Of a DNA stretch of 34,888 bases, positions 9,740 to 18,525 are shown one piece after another (the first letter of the stretch is position 1; every line of letters begins with the position of its first letter). Both the position numbers and the translations under genes were made by a program. The DNA lies in contig JANQKE010000061.1 in assembly GCA_028281265.1 (NCBI GenBank), positions 1 to 34,888 on the forward strand, read 5' to 3'. The stretch comes from Alphaproteobacteria bacterium (lineage in GTDB: Bacteria; Pseudomonadota; Alphaproteobacteria; DSM-16000; Inquilinaceae). The notes below the pieces were generated by a model, which was not told the DNA's origin, did no database searches, and saw only the letters and a program-made list of their open reading frames with translations.

Positions 9740-9772
9740 TTGCGTGACCACACCATCAGGAGCGCCGCTGCC

Positions 9773-10579
9773 GTGCCCCCGCCCGCAACAACGGAAAGCC
9801 TGGAGCCGACAAAGGCGCAGCGTGTCTTTCTGCTGCTGCGCGACGCGATCACCAACGGGGACTTCGCTCCCGGCAGCTATCTGCCCGGCGAGCCGAAGCT
9901 GGGGGATATCTACGGCGTGTCCCGGGTGACCGTCCGCAAGGCGTTGGCGGAACTGGACCGGGCCGGGCTGATCGAGCGGCGCCCGGGCGCAGGCACGATG
10001 GTCAAGCCGCGCCAGGTGCCCAGCGGGGAGATGGTGGCCGACTTCGCCAACGTGCTCGGTGCGTTGGTGGAGATGGGCCGCAACACCGGCGTCCGGCTGT
10101 TGCAGTTCGGTTTCGGCATGCCGCCGGCGGACGTGCAGCGGGCACTGCGGCTGCCGGACGGCGAACGGACCCAGCGGTCGATTCGGGTCCGGCTGATCGA
10201 CGGGGAGCCGTTTTCCTACCTCTTGACGCACGTCCCCGAAGCGATCGGCGTCACCTATTCGGAAAGCGATCTGGCGTCCACACCGCTGCTGACCCTGCTG
10301 GAGCGGTCCGGCGTCAAGGCCGACCATGCCACCCAGACCGTCGGTGCCGCGCTCGCCACGCCGACGACGGCCGACGCGCTCAGCATCTCCGTCGGTTCGC
10401 CGCTCTTGGCGCTAACCCGAACGGTGTTCGATCCCGATGGCTACGGGATCGAACATCTGACGGCCTTCTACCGGCCCGACCGCTACAGGCTGCAGATGAC
10501 CTTGGCGCGCCGCGGAGGAGCGGAGGATCGCCACTGGGCGCCGACTCTGGCGACCCCCCAGCCGCTCGGATCGGATTGA
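9773..10579 (+). CDS. GntR-family transcriptional regulator, HutC type (UTRA domain)
   Basis: DNA-binding regulator, 268 aa. The N-terminal winged helix includes SYLPGEPKLGDIYGVSRVTVRKALAELDRAGLIERRPGAGT (described here in pieces: helix-turn-helix at roughly residues 38-62). The C-terminal part is a UTRA ligand-binding domain of the HutC subfamily, with RLIDGEPFSYLLTHVPE in the middle and GIEHLTAFYRPDRYRLQM at the end. I prefer the GTG at 9773, ten bases after AGGAG (9758-9762), over a TTG at 9740. It is divergent from hyuB and upstream of the lyase, so it probably senses a pathway metabolite, often an acid or sugar acid in this subfamily, and represses both transcripts. Confidence 0.88.
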   Translation: MPPPATTESLEPTKAQRVFLLLRDAITNGDFAPGSYLPGEPKLGDIYGVSRVTVRKALAELDRAGLIERRPGAGTMVKPRQVPSGEMVADFANVLGALVEMGRNTGVRLLQFGFGMPPADVQRALRLPDGERTQRSIRVRLIDGEPFSYLLTHVPEAIGVTYSESDLASTPLLTLLERSGVKADHATQTVGAALATPTTADALSISVGSPLLALTRTVFDPDGYGIEHLTAFYRPDRYRLQMTLARRGGAEDRHWAPTLATPQPLGSD

Positions 10580-10610
10580 GCCCTCGGTCGTAAGCCACCC
10601 CGGACCGATC

Positions 10611-10627
10611 CGTTCCTCAAAGGAACG
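10611..10627. terminator. Hairpin after the GntR gene
   Basis: CGTTCCT (10611-10617) and AGGAACG (10621-10627) form a perfect 7-bp stem with a CAA loop, 32 bases after the regulator's stop. It is followed by C-rich rather than T-rich sequence, so it could be a weak terminator or an operator for the downstream lyase gene. The rest of the 212-base gap (10580-10791) presumably holds the lyase promoter, which I cannot place confidently. Confidence 0.35.
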
Positions 10628-10791
10628 CCCCCTTCACCCCGGATCAGACCCGAACCCAAATACTTGTGATCCTCAACGGTACATCGTGATGCTATGAAAG
10701 CCCATCGGAAGCGTCCGAATGCATTGAGCATCATTCCCTCGCCGCCCCATGGCCCTGTCGGGGCGCCGGCACCGCCAGCACGGTATCCAAC

Positions 10792-11679
10792 GTGGTTTCT
10801 CCTCTTCCTTCCTTGAGAACGCGGCTGCATCGGCCGCAAATCCTAGTATCGCCGGGGGTCTATGATGGGCTGACGGCCAGTCTGGCCGAAGCGGCCGGCT
10901 TCGAAGCCGTCTACCTGTCGGGGGCGGCCGTGGCCTACACCCGCCTGGGGCGGCCCGATATCGGCCTGACCACCGCGACCGAAATGGCGGATACCTGTGC
11001 GTTGATCCGCGACCGGATCGGCATCCCGATCGTGATCGACGGGGACACCGGCTTCGGCAACGCGCTCAACGCCCAGCGCACGGTGCGGGTGTACGAACGC
11101 GCCGGCGCCAACGCGATCCAGTTGGAGGATCAGACCTACCCGAAGCGCTGCGGGCATCTGAAGGACAAGAGCCTGATCGCCCCGCAGGAGATGGCGGGCA
11201 AGATCAAGGCCGCCACCGACGCCCGGGCCAGTGACGAAACCCTGATCATCGCCCGCACCGACGCGATCGCGGTGGAGGGGTTCGACGCGGCTCTGGACCG
11301 GGCGGCCCTGTATGTCGAGGCCGGTGCGGATGTGCTGTTCGTCGAAGCCCCGCGGACGCAAGAGCAACTGGGGATCGTCACCGCGAAGTTCGGCGGTCGC
11401 GGTGTGCCGCTGATGGCGAACATGGTCGAGGGCGGCGACACGCCGCTGATGGACGCGCCCGCCCTGCAGGATCTCGGTTTCTCGCTGGTGATCTTCCCGG
11501 GCGGCATCGTGCGCGCGATGGCCCGTACCGCCCAGGCCTATTACGAGAGCCTGCACGCTCACGGCACGACCGCCCCGTTCCGGAACCGCATGTTCCAGTT
11601 CGGGGAACTGGTTGAGATCGTCGGTACGAGCGAGATGCTGGAAGCCGGCAGGCGCTATGACGGCAATGGCGGCGCCTGA
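10792..11679 (+). CDS. PEP mutase/isocitrate lyase-superfamily lyase (methylisocitrate or 2-alkylmalate lyase type)
   Basis: TIM-barrel C-C lyase, 295 aa. It has the Mg2+ site DGDTGFGN (Asp83, Asp85), the QLEDQ segment (Glu112) and the active-site loop PKRCGHLKDK with catalytic-type Cys120. Its sequence is PrpB-like through ARTDAIAVEGFDAALDRA. Family members include methylisocitrate lyase, 2,3-dimethylmalate lyase and the plant 2-alkylmalate lyase; all cleave a 2-hydroxy acid to give pyruvate, glyoxylate or another keto acid. A malate-type product of the nearby LeuCD would suit it. The GTG start at 10792 has no clear ribosome site; a TTG at 10813 is an alternative. The gene follows the GntR regulator on the same strand and converges on gatA. 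Confidence 0.85.
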   Translation: MVSPLPSLRTRLHRPQILVSPGVYDGLTASLAEAAGFEAVYLSGAAVAYTRLGRPDIGLTTATEMADTCALIRDRIGIPIVIDGDTGFGNALNAQRTVRVYERAGANAIQLEDQTYPKRCGHLKDKSLIAPQEMAGKIKAATDARASDETLIIARTDAIAVEGFDAALDRAALYVEAGADVLFVEAPRTQEQLGIVTAKFGGRGVPLMANMVEGGDTPLMDAPALQDLGFSLVIFPGGIVRAMARTAQAYYESLHAHGTTAPFRNRMFQFGELVEIVGTSEMLEAGRRYDGNGGA

Positions 11680-11742
11680 AGGCGCCCGCCACCGTTTCCA
11701 CCGGAATCCAGAACCGGGTCAGAGATCTGTTTTAGAACAGAT
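11671..11742. terminator. Two stems in the lyase/gatA convergent gap
   Basis: GGCGCC-TGAA-GGCGCC (11671-11686) spans the lyase stop codon, and ATCTGTT-TTAG-AACAGAT (11725-11742) is a perfect 7-bp stem in AT-richer sequence. Their position between convergent genes suggests transcription termination from both sides. Neither has a classical long T-tract. Confidence 0.4.
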
Positions 11743-11781
11743 AGTTATCCTGTAATCTTGCCACAGTGCCGTAGCTGGAGT

Positions 11782-13245
11782 TCAAGGCCGCGCCGTAAAG
11801 TCGGCCGCCGTTTCCAGCACATCGGCGACGCGCAGCACCGTTTCTTCGTCGAAGGGCCGGCCGATGAGTTGCAGGCCCAACGGCAGCCCGTCATCCCCCA
11901 GCCCCGCAGGCACGCTGACACCGGGCAGACCGGCCAGACTCGCCGGCACCGTGAAGACGTCGTTGAGATACATCGCGATCGGGTCGTCCTGCTTGTCCTG
12001 CAGCCCGAAGGCGGTGGAGGGCGCGGTGGGCGTCAGCACCGCATCGACGGTTTCGAACGCGTGCGTGAAGTCCCGCGCGATCAGGCTGCGGACCTTCTGG
12101 GCCTTGAGGTAATAGGCGTCGTAGTAGCCGGCCGACAGCACATAGGTGCCGATCATCACCCGCCGCTGCACCTCCCGGCCGAAGCCCTCCGCCCGGGTGT
12201 TCTCGTACATCTCGACCAGGTTCTTGCCCGGCACCCGCAGGCCGTAGCGGACCCCGTCGTACCGCGCCAGATTGGAGGACGCCTCCGCCGGGGCGACGAT
12301 GTAGTAGGTCGGCAGCGCGTGGTGCGTGTTCGGCAGGCTGACATCGACGATCTCGGCACCGGCCTGTTTCAGCCAGTCGATGCCTTGCCGCCACAGGGCA
12401 TCGATCGCCGCCGGCATGCCGTCGACCCGATATTCCTTCGGCACGCCGATCCTAAGACCGCGGATGTCACCGGTGAGCGCCGCCTCGTAGGCCGGCACCG
12501 GCCGATCCACACTGGTCGAATCCTTCGGATCGAAGCCGGCCATCGAGCCCAGCATGATCGCCGCGTCCCGTACCGTCCGGGTCATCGGCCCGGCCTGGTC
12601 GAGGGAGGAGGCGAACGCCACGATGCCCCAGCGGCTGCACCGGCCGTAGGTCGGCTTGAAGCCGACGATGCCGCAGAAGCTGGCGGGCTGACGGATCGAG
12701 CCGCCCGTATCCGTACCCGTCGCGGCCAGGGCCAGCCGGCCCGCGACCGCCGCCGCCGAGCCACCGGAGGAGCCGCCGGGCACCAGATCCGCCTCCGGCG
12801 CGTCCCGGCGTCGCCACGGGTTCGTCACCGGGCCGAAATACGATGTCGTGTTCGACGAGCCCATGGCGAACTCATCGAGATTGGCCTTGCCCAGAAGCAC
12901 CGCCCCGTCACGCCACAGATTCGCGGTCACCGCGCTCTCGTAGGTCGGCACGAAGCCGTCCAGGATGTGGCTGCCGGCGGTGGTCCGTACCCCTTCGGTG
13001 CAGAACAGGTCCTTCACGGCGACCGGCAGCCCGTCCAGCGGGCGTGTATCGCCCGCCGCCCGGCGCGCGTCGGCGGCCCTGGCCATCGCCATCGCGCGGT
13101 CGGGCGTTTCGCTGATGAAGGCGTTGAGGGTGCGGGCCTTCTCGATCGCGGCGAGGTGCGCCTCGGTCAGCTCCACGGCGGTGAAATCGCCGCGGGCCAG
13201 GCCTGTGCGGGCTTCGGCCAGAGTCAAATCGGTCAGAGCGGTCAT
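11782..13245 (-). CDS. gatA: Asp-tRNA(Asn)/Glu-tRNA(Gln) amidotransferase subunit A
   Basis: Glutaminase subunit of GatCAB, which amidates misacylated Glu-tRNA(Gln) and/or Asp-tRNA(Asn), 487 aa. The amidase-signature triad is complete: Lys78 ([13 protein letters not shown]), cis-Ser159 ([15 protein letters not shown]) and nucleophile Ser183 ([14 protein letters not shown]). The ATG at 13245 gives the family N-terminus [13 protein letters not shown]; a TTG nine bases upstream is possible. It follows gatC after 53 bases. The usual third gene, gatB, is not downstream; the catabolic lyase is there instead. Confidence 0.95.
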   Translation of the reverse strand: MTALTDLTLAEARTGLARGDFTAVELTEAHLAAIEKARTLNAFISETPDRAMAMARAADARRAAGDTRPLDGLPVAVKDLFCTEGVRTTAGSHILDGFVPTYESAVTANLWRDGAVLLGKANLDEFAMGSSNTTSYFGPVTNPWRRRDAPEADLVPGGSSGGSAAAVAGRLALAATGTDTGGSIRQPASFCGIVGFKPTYGRCSRWGIVAFASSLDQAGPMTRTVRDAAIMLGSMAGFDPKDSTSVDRPVPAYEAALTGDIRGLRIGVPKEYRVDGMPAAIDALWRQGIDWLKQAGAEIVDVSLPNTHHALPTYYIVAPAEASSNLARYDGVRYGLRVPGKNLVEMYENTRAEGFGREVQRRVMIGTYVLSAGYYDAYYLKAQKVRSLIARDFTHAFETVDAVLTPTAPSTAFGLQDKQDDPIAMYLNDVFTVPASLAGLPGVSVPAGLGDDGLPLGLQLIGRPFDEETVLRVADVLETAADFTARP

Positions 13246-13298
13246 TGGCGCCAAGGCATTAGGAACGGGTGCACGTCGTCGGAAGCGGCGGGACGACG

Positions 13299-13586
13299 CT
13301 ACTCCACCACCTTCGGTACGGCATAGAAGCCGGCCTGGCTGTCGGGCGCGTTGGCCAGCACCCGTTCCGGGTAGCCGCCATCGGCGACCGAGTCGTCCCG
13401 ACGCCGCAGGCCCTGATGCGCGACCGAGGTCATCGGCTCGACCCCGTCCGTGTCGACCGTCTCAAGCTGCTCCACCCAGGTCAGAATGCTCGACAGCTCC
13501 TGCTGCATGCCGGGCACGGCCTCTTCGGGCAGCTTGATGCGGGCCAGATGCGCGATCTTCGCGACGGTGGCCTGATCCAACGCCAT
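13299..13586 (-). CDS. gatC: Asp-tRNA(Asn)/Glu-tRNA(Gln) amidotransferase subunit C
   Basis: Small stabilising subunit of GatCAB, 95 aa, the standard length. It shows the usual pattern: [15 protein letters not shown] at the N-terminus, [24 protein letters not shown] in the middle, and an acidic-Arg GLRRRDDSV segment before the C-terminal [10 protein letters not shown]. The start at 13586 (MALDQATV) matches the family; the frame stays open upstream without homology. It is divergent from ruvX across 146 bases, an arrangement common in alphaproteobacteria. Confidence 0.95.
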   Translation of the reverse strand: MALDQATVAKIAHLARIKLPEEAVPGMQQELSSILTWVEQLETVDTDGVEPMTSVAHQGLRRRDDSVADGGYPERVLANAPDSQAGFYAVPKVVE

Positions 13587-13732
13587 GCTACTCAACCACT
13601 CCGCTTTGCGGTGGACTTGCCCGGCCGCTGCCGGACCGAGATGTCGGCGACGGCTGAACCGGATGCCGGCCGAGAACCGGTTCCTTGCACAAGGAACGTA
13701 CCGTCGGAACGCGATGGACGGTATCACCCGCC

Positions 13733-14269
13733 ATGCTGCTGAGCAATATCGACGAGTTGCCTGACCGCTGCGCAGCGGGGACCCGGCTGATGGGGCTGGA
13801 CGTCGGCGACAGGACCGTCGGCATGGCGATCGCCGACGGGGCTCTGATGCTGGCGAGCCCAGTCGGCACGATCCGCCGCACCGGCACGTTCCGCACCGAC
13901 GCATCCGCGCTGTTGGCGGCGTTCGACCGGCACCGGGTGGGCGGGCTGGTCTTGGGGTTGCCGGTCAACATGGACGGCAGCGAAGGCCCCCGCTGCCAAT
14001 CCGTCCGGCAGTTCGCCCGGAACCTGCTCGGCTATCGCGCTCTGCCGATGGCGCTGTGGGACGAACGCTGGTCGACCGTGGCGGTCGAACGCGCCATGAT
14101 CGACGCCGACCTCTCCCGCAGGAAGCGCAAGCAGAAGGTCGACACCGCCGCGGCCGCCTACATCCTGCAGGGCGCGCTCGACTATCTGGGCACCCGCACC
14201 GCCCGGGCACGGTTGGCCGGTCAAGGCGATGCCGACGATGCGGCGGATGAGGACGCGCCATGGCGCTGA
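13733..14269 (+). CDS. ruvX: Holliday junction resolvase-like RuvX/YqgF
   Basis: RNase H-fold nuclease of the YqgF family, implicated in pre-16S rRNA 5' processing or Holliday junction resolution, 178 aa. Signature segments are LMGLDVGDRTVGMAIAD (first catalytic Asp), LVLGLPVNMDGSEGPRCQSV, LWDERWSTVAVERAM and, near the C-terminus, KVDTAAAAYILQGALDYL (last catalytic Asp). The frame is open from a TTG at 13685, but the ATG at 13733 is the better start. The gene overlaps the AEC transporter start by 10 bases, so the two are probably co-transcribed. Confidence 0.92.
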   Translation: MLLSNIDELPDRCAAGTRLMGLDVGDRTVGMAIADGALMLASPVGTIRRTGTFRTDASALLAAFDRHRVGGLVLGLPVNMDGSEGPRCQSVRQFARNLLGYRALPMALWDERWSTVAVERAMIDADLSRRKRKQKVDTAAAAYILQGALDYLGTRTARARLAGQGDADDAADEDAPWR

Positions 14270-15189
14270 GTGCCGTCGTCTATGCAATCCTGCCGGTCTT
14301 CCTGTTGATCGTCCTGGGCCTCCTGCTCGCCCGCACCCGCTTCGTGACGGAGAGCTTCTGGGCCCCGGCGGAGAAGATCACCTATTTCATCCTGTTTCCG
14401 CCGCTGATCGTCGGCACCCTCGCTACCGCCGAGCTGTCCGTCGCGCGCGTGGCCGAGGCCGCGATCGCCTTGGCCGGCGCGATCGGGCTGATGACGGCCC
14501 TGCTGACGCTCATCCGCCGGGTCAGCCGGGAGGCGGTCGACGTGTTCGCCAGCACCGTCCAAGGGTCGGTGCGGATGAACACCTATATCGGCCTGGCGGT
14601 CGCCGGCGCCCTGTTCGGGGCCGAGGGCATCACGGCGGCGGCGATCGCCATCGGGGTCATCGTGCCGGTGGTCAACGTGATCTCCGTCCTCGCCCACGGG
14701 ACGGATGTGAAGCCGGCGGCCCTGGCGCGCCAACTCGCCACCAACCCGCTGATCCTGGCTTGCGTGATCGGGATGGGCCTCAACGCCTCGGGCCTCGGCC
14801 TGCCGCCGGTGGTCGGCCCGACGCTCGAGATCCTCGGCCGGGCGGCTTTGACCCTCGGCCTGCTGGCGGTCGGCGCAGCGCTCGATTTCGGCGAGGTCCG
14901 GCAGTTCGCCGGCCGCATCGTCGTGACCACCGGGCTCAAGCTCGCCGCCCTGCCGGCGCTGACGGCGGCCTTGTGCCTCTGGATCGGCCTGGACGGCATA
15001 ACCGCCATCGTCGCCGTCATGTTCAATGGCCTGCCGACCGCCACCAGCGCGTACATCCTGGCCCGTCAACTCGGCGGCCACGCCCCGCTGATGGCCGGCA
15101 TCACCACGATCCAGACGGCCGTCGCGGCGATCTCCCTGCCGCTGCTGATGGTCGTCCTGGCCGACCTGTTTCCGGTCGTTCCGGCTTGA
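14260..15189 (+). CDS. AEC (auxin efflux carrier) family transporter
   Basis: Integral membrane carrier of the AEC/BART superfamily, 309 aa, with about ten hydrophobic segments arranged in two halves. The N-terminal segment VVYAILPVFLLIVLGLLLAR and the following KITYFILFPPLIV are typical. Bacterial members move malate, malonate or other organic acids, but the sequence does not reveal the substrate. It starts inside the ruvX 3' end and precedes pyrB on the same strand. Confidence 0.88.
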   Translation: MALSAVVYAILPVFLLIVLGLLLARTRFVTESFWAPAEKITYFILFPPLIVGTLATAELSVARVAEAAIALAGAIGLMTALLTLIRRVSREAVDVFASTVQGSVRMNTYIGLAVAGALFGAEGITAAAIAIGVIVPVVNVISVLAHGTDVKPAALARQLATNPLILACVIGMGLNASGLGLPPVVGPTLEILGRAALTLGLLAVGAALDFGEVRQFAGRIVVTTGLKLAALPALTAALCLWIGLDGITAIVAVMFNGLPTATSAYILARQLGGHAPLMAGITTIQTAVAAISLPLLMVVLADLFPVVPA

Positions 15190-15249
15190 GGGCCGCGGCA
15201 TCGGGACCGTGACGGCCAGAGACCGAATCCGCTATCGTCGGTGCTCGCC

Positions 15250-16248
15250 ATGATCCCGCCCCGGCCCGCTTCCGCCCCCCGCCCGGACCTCCCCCGGTTC
15301 CGGCACCGCCATCTGCTCGCCATATCGGAGCTGTCGGCCGACGACATCGGCCTGCTGCTCGACACCGCCGACGGCTATGTGGCGGCCAACCGGGCGACCA
15401 CGGGCAAGGGGACGACCCTGGCCGGGGTGACGGTCATGAACCTGTTCTTCGAAAGCTCGACCCGCACCCGGACGTCGTTCGACCTCGCGGCCAAGCGACT
15501 CGGAGCCGACACGGTCAACATGTCGGTCGCCACCTCCTCCATCAAGAAGGGGGAGACGCTGATCGACACCGCGCTGACCCTCAACGCCATGCATCCCGAC
15601 GTCCTGGTGGTGCGGCATCCGGAGTCGGGAGCGGTGTCGCTGTTGTCGCAGAAGGTCCATTGCGCCGTGCTCAATGCCGGCGACGGCAGCCATGAACACC
15701 CGACCCAGGCGCTGCTGGACGCCCTGACCATCCGCCGCCGCCGGGGGGGGATCGAGGGGCTGACGGTGGCGATCTGTGGCGACGTGCGGCACAGCCGGGT
15801 CGCCCGCTCCAACATCCACCTGCTGACCACGTTGGGGGCGCAGGTGCGGGTGGTGGCCCCGCCGACCCTGCTGCCAAGCAGCGTGGAACGGTTGGGGGTG
15901 TCCGCCCACACCGAGATGCGGGCGGGTCTCGCCGGAGCCGACATCGTCATGATGCTGCGGCTGCAGCGGGAGCGCATGCAAGGCGCCTACGTCCCCTCGG
16001 TCAGGGAGTATTTTCGCTTCTACGGCCTGGATCAGGACAAGCTGCGGGCAGCCAAGCCCGACGCGCTGATCATGCATCCGGGCCCGATGAACCGGGGGGT
16101 GGAGATCGACAGCACCGTGGCCGACGACATCCAACGCTCGGTCATTCTGGACCAGGTCGAACTCGGGGTCGCGGTCCGCATGGCCTGCCTGGACCTGCTT
16201 GTCGACCGGCTCCGCTACGACCGGGCGGCAGGACGGACCGACCGATGA
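15250..16248 (+). CDS. pyrB: Aspartate carbamoyltransferase catalytic subunit
   Basis: Catalyses carbamoyl phosphate plus L-aspartate to N-carbamoyl-L-aspartate in pyrimidine synthesis, 332 aa from the ATG at 15250 (a GTG lies nine bases earlier). The carbamoyl-phosphate loop [18 protein letters not shown], the [12 protein letters not shown] motif and [11 protein letters not shown] are all intact, as is the KKGET loop. The stop overlaps the pyrC-like start by ATGA (16245-16248). No pyrI-type regulatory gene is nearby, which fits ATCases that are built with a dihydroorotase-like partner. Confidence 0.95.
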   Translation: MIPPRPASAPRPDLPRFRHRHLLAISELSADDIGLLLDTADGYVAANRATTGKGTTLAGVTVMNLFFESSTRTRTSFDLAAKRLGADTVNMSVATSSIKKGETLIDTALTLNAMHPDVLVVRHPESGAVSLLSQKVHCAVLNAGDGSHEHPTQALLDALTIRRRRGGIEGLTVAICGDVRHSRVARSNIHLLTTLGAQVRVVAPPTLLPSSVERLGVSAHTEMRAGLAGADIVMMLRLQRERMQGAYVPSVREYFRFYGLDQDKLRAAKPDALIMHPGPMNRGVEIDSTVADDIQRSVILDQVELGVAVRMACLDLLVDRLRYDRAAGRTDR

Positions 16249-17558
16249 CCGCCCTGCCCCAGCCCCCCCGCGCCTATATCGGGGCCCGGCTGATCGACCC
16301 GAGCCAGAGCCTCGACACCCGCGGCGGTATCCTGACCGCCAGCGGCCGGATCGTCGAGACCGGTCCGCACGTGACCGCCGAACTGGCGCGCACGGCCGGC
16401 GCCGTGATCGTCGACTGCCGGGGTGCCTGCCTGGTACCGGGGCTGGTCGACCTCAGGGTCACCACCGGCGAGCCGGGAGAGGAGCACAAGGAGACCATCG
16501 CCACCGCGGCGGCGGCGGCGGCGGCCGGCGGGGTGACGACCTTCGCCTGCCTGCCGAGCACCGATCCGCCGGTCGACACCGTCGAAGCGCTGGAGTTCAT
16601 CGCCCGCCGGGCCCGGGGCCGCAAAGGCCCCAAGGTCTTCGCCCATGCTTGCGTCACCCGCGGCCGGCGGGGAGCCGATCTGGCCGAAATGGGCCTGCTC
16701 GCCGAAGCCGGGGCGGTCGGGTTCAGTGACGGCGACCGGGCGGTGGCCGACCCCGTGATGATGGCACGCGCCCTGGCCTATGCGGCCGCCCACGACCGAC
16801 CGGTCCTGCAGCACCCCCAAGAGCCGCGGCTGGCGGGGGCCGGGCAGATGCATGCCGGCGAACTCGCCACCCGGCTCGGATTGCCCGGCATCCCGCGGGA
16901 GGCCGAAGTGATCCAGATCGAACGCGACCTGCGGCTGGTCACCATGGCCAAGGGGAGGCTGCATCTCGGCCCGGTCACCACCCGGGAGGGGGTCGAGGCG
17001 ATCCGCGCCGCCAAGGCCCGGGGTGTGGCGGTGACGGCGGACACGGCCCCGTTCTACGTCACCCTGACCGAGACCGACGTCGGCGATTATCGCACGTTCG
17101 CCAAGCTCTCTCCCCCTTTGCGCACCGACGACGACCGGGCGGCGGTGATCGCGGGCCTGGCCGACGGCACGATCGATGCCCTGACGTCCGACCACAGGCC
17201 CCAGGATGTCGACTCCAAACGCTTGCCCTTCACCCAGGCCGAACCCGGGATGGTGGGACTGGAGACGCTGCTGGTCCTGAGCCTGGACCTGGTGCATCGG
17301 GGCCACCTTTCCCTGCCGCGGCTGATCGCGGCTCTGACCGATCGGCCGGCGTCGATCCTGAACGTGCCCGCCGGCACATTGCGCCCCCAGTCGGCCGCGG
17401 ATCTGCTGCTCCTCGACCCCGACCGGCCGGGCCGGATCGCGGTCGACCGGTTCCACTCGAAATCGAAGAACTCGCTGTATGACGGCCGACCGGTCATGGG
17501 TCGGGTGTTGCGCACCGTCGTGGACGGGCGGACCGTCTACGACGCTCCGGACGACTGA
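16245..17558 (+). CDS. pyrC: Dihydroorotase-like protein with lost metal ligands (PyrC' type)
   Basis: Amidohydrolase-fold protein, 437 aa, aligned end to end with type I dihydroorotase, from [20 protein letters not shown] to [17 protein letters not shown]. The catalytic signature is missing: the D-x-H-x-H-x-R-E-P-G motif reads [10 protein letters not shown] (residues 69-78), so both metal His are Arg71 and Thr73. The later AP-H-H position reads APFYV, and TDHAPH-type sequence reads SDHRPQD. Non-catalytic PyrC' proteins of this kind in Pseudomonas are needed for aspartate carbamoyltransferase assembly. Coupling to pyrB by ATGA fits the same structural role. A separate active dihydroorotase is then expected elsewhere. 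Confidence 0.88.
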   Translation: MTALPQPPRAYIGARLIDPSQSLDTRGGILTASGRIVETGPHVTAELARTAGAVIVDCRGACLVPGLVDLRVTTGEPGEEHKETIATAAAAAAAGGVTTFACLPSTDPPVDTVEALEFIARRARGRKGPKVFAHACVTRGRRGADLAEMGLLAEAGAVGFSDGDRAVADPVMMARALAYAAAHDRPVLQHPQEPRLAGAGQMHAGELATRLGLPGIPREAEVIQIERDLRLVTMAKGRLHLGPVTTREGVEAIRAAKARGVAVTADTAPFYVTLTETDVGDYRTFAKLSPPLRTDDDRAAVIAGLADGTIDALTSDHRPQDVDSKRLPFTQAEPGMVGLETLLVLSLDLVHRGHLSLPRLIAALTDRPASILNVPAGTLRPQSAADLLLLDPDRPGRIAVDRFHSKSKNSLYDGRPVMGRVLRTVVDGRTVYDAPDD

Positions 17559-17576
17559 TACCCGACAAGGCCGACC

Positions 17577-18464
17577 ATGCCGACGCAGCCCGCCGCCCGC
17601 CCCCGCCGGTCGTTCCTGTACATGCCCGGCAGCAATGCCCGGGCGCTGGACAAGGGCCGCAGCCTGCCCGCCGACGGGCTGATCCTCGATCTCGAGGACG
17701 CGGTCGCGCCGGCCGCCAAGGCCGAAGCCCGATTGGCCGCCGCCGCCGCGGTCCGCAATGGGGGCTACGGGCCGCGCGAGGTGCTGATCCGGGTCAACGA
17801 TCTCACCACCCCCTGGGGACGCGAGGATCTGATCGCCGCGGCCGGTGCCGGCGCCGACGGCATCGTTCTGCCCAAGGTGGAGAGCGGCGACACGGTCCGC
17901 AGGGCCGACCGGATCCTGACCGACGCCGGCGCGCCGCCGACCCTGGGGCTGTGGGTCATGATGGAGACGCCGCGCGGCATCCTGCGGGCCGAGGAGATCG
18001 CAGCGGCCACCCCCCGCCTCGCCGGCATGCTGATGGGCACCAACGACCTCGCCAAGGACCTGCAGGTCGCCCACACGCCGCTGGGGCTGCCGATGCTGAC
18101 CGCCTGCTCCCTGTGCGTGCTGGTGGCCCGGGCCTACGGGCTCGCGATCCTCGATGGGGTGCACCGCGACGTCCATGACGACGCCGGCTTCGCCGAGGCC
18201 TGCCGGGAAGCCGTGGACCGCGGCTTCGATGGCAAGACGCTGATCCATCCGCGTACCATCGCCGCCGCCAATGCGGCCTTCGCCCCTTCGGCCGCCGCCC
18301 TTCAGGAAGCGCGGCGCATCATCGCCGCGCATCGGGCGGCGGAGGCCGAAGGGCGTGCGGTGGTGCTGGTCGACGGCAAACTGGTGGAGGCGCTGCACGT
18401 CGCCCAGGCCAGCCGCCTCGTCGCCCTGGCCGAGGCGATCGCGGCGACCGGCACCCAAGCGTGA
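17577..18464 (+). CDS. HpcH/HpaI (CitE-like) CoA-ester lyase
   Basis: TIM-barrel lyase of the citrate lyase beta / malyl-CoA lyase family, 295 aa. The N-terminus has the family stretch RRSFLYMPGSNARALDKG, followed by DGLILDLEDAVAP (Asp/Glu), REVLIRVNDLTTPWG, WVMMETPRGILRAEEI with the metal Glu, MGTNDLAKDL with the metal Asp, and GKTLIHPRTI near the end. Relatives cleave malyl-CoA, beta-methylmalyl-CoA or citramalyl-CoA, or hydrolyse malyl-CoA. It lies 18 bases after pyrC and just upstream of sdhC. It could serve C2/C3 acid metabolism; the exact CoA ester is unknown. Confidence 0.88.
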   Translation: MPTQPAARPRRSFLYMPGSNARALDKGRSLPADGLILDLEDAVAPAAKAEARLAAAAAVRNGGYGPREVLIRVNDLTTPWGREDLIAAAGAGADGIVLPKVESGDTVRRADRILTDAGAPPTLGLWVMMETPRGILRAEEIAAATPRLAGMLMGTNDLAKDLQVAHTPLGLPMLTACSLCVLVARAYGLAILDGVHRDVHDDAGFAEACREAVDRGFDGKTLIHPRTIAAANAAFAPSAAALQEARRIIAAHRAAEAEGRAVVLVDGKLVEALHVAQASRLVALAEAIAATGTQA

Positions 18465-18525
18465 TCACGCCCTATGGAGCTCGGCGCAGCCGTCAGACCT
18501 TGGTCGCCGTGCGACAGGCGGCCCG

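Noticed and set aside
16215..18458. 747-codon open frame antisense to pyrB, pyrC and the CitE-like gene
   Set aside because: It mirrors three recognisable genes in a GC-rich sequence; the product is rich in Arg, Gly, Gln and His with no domain. It is a shadow frame.
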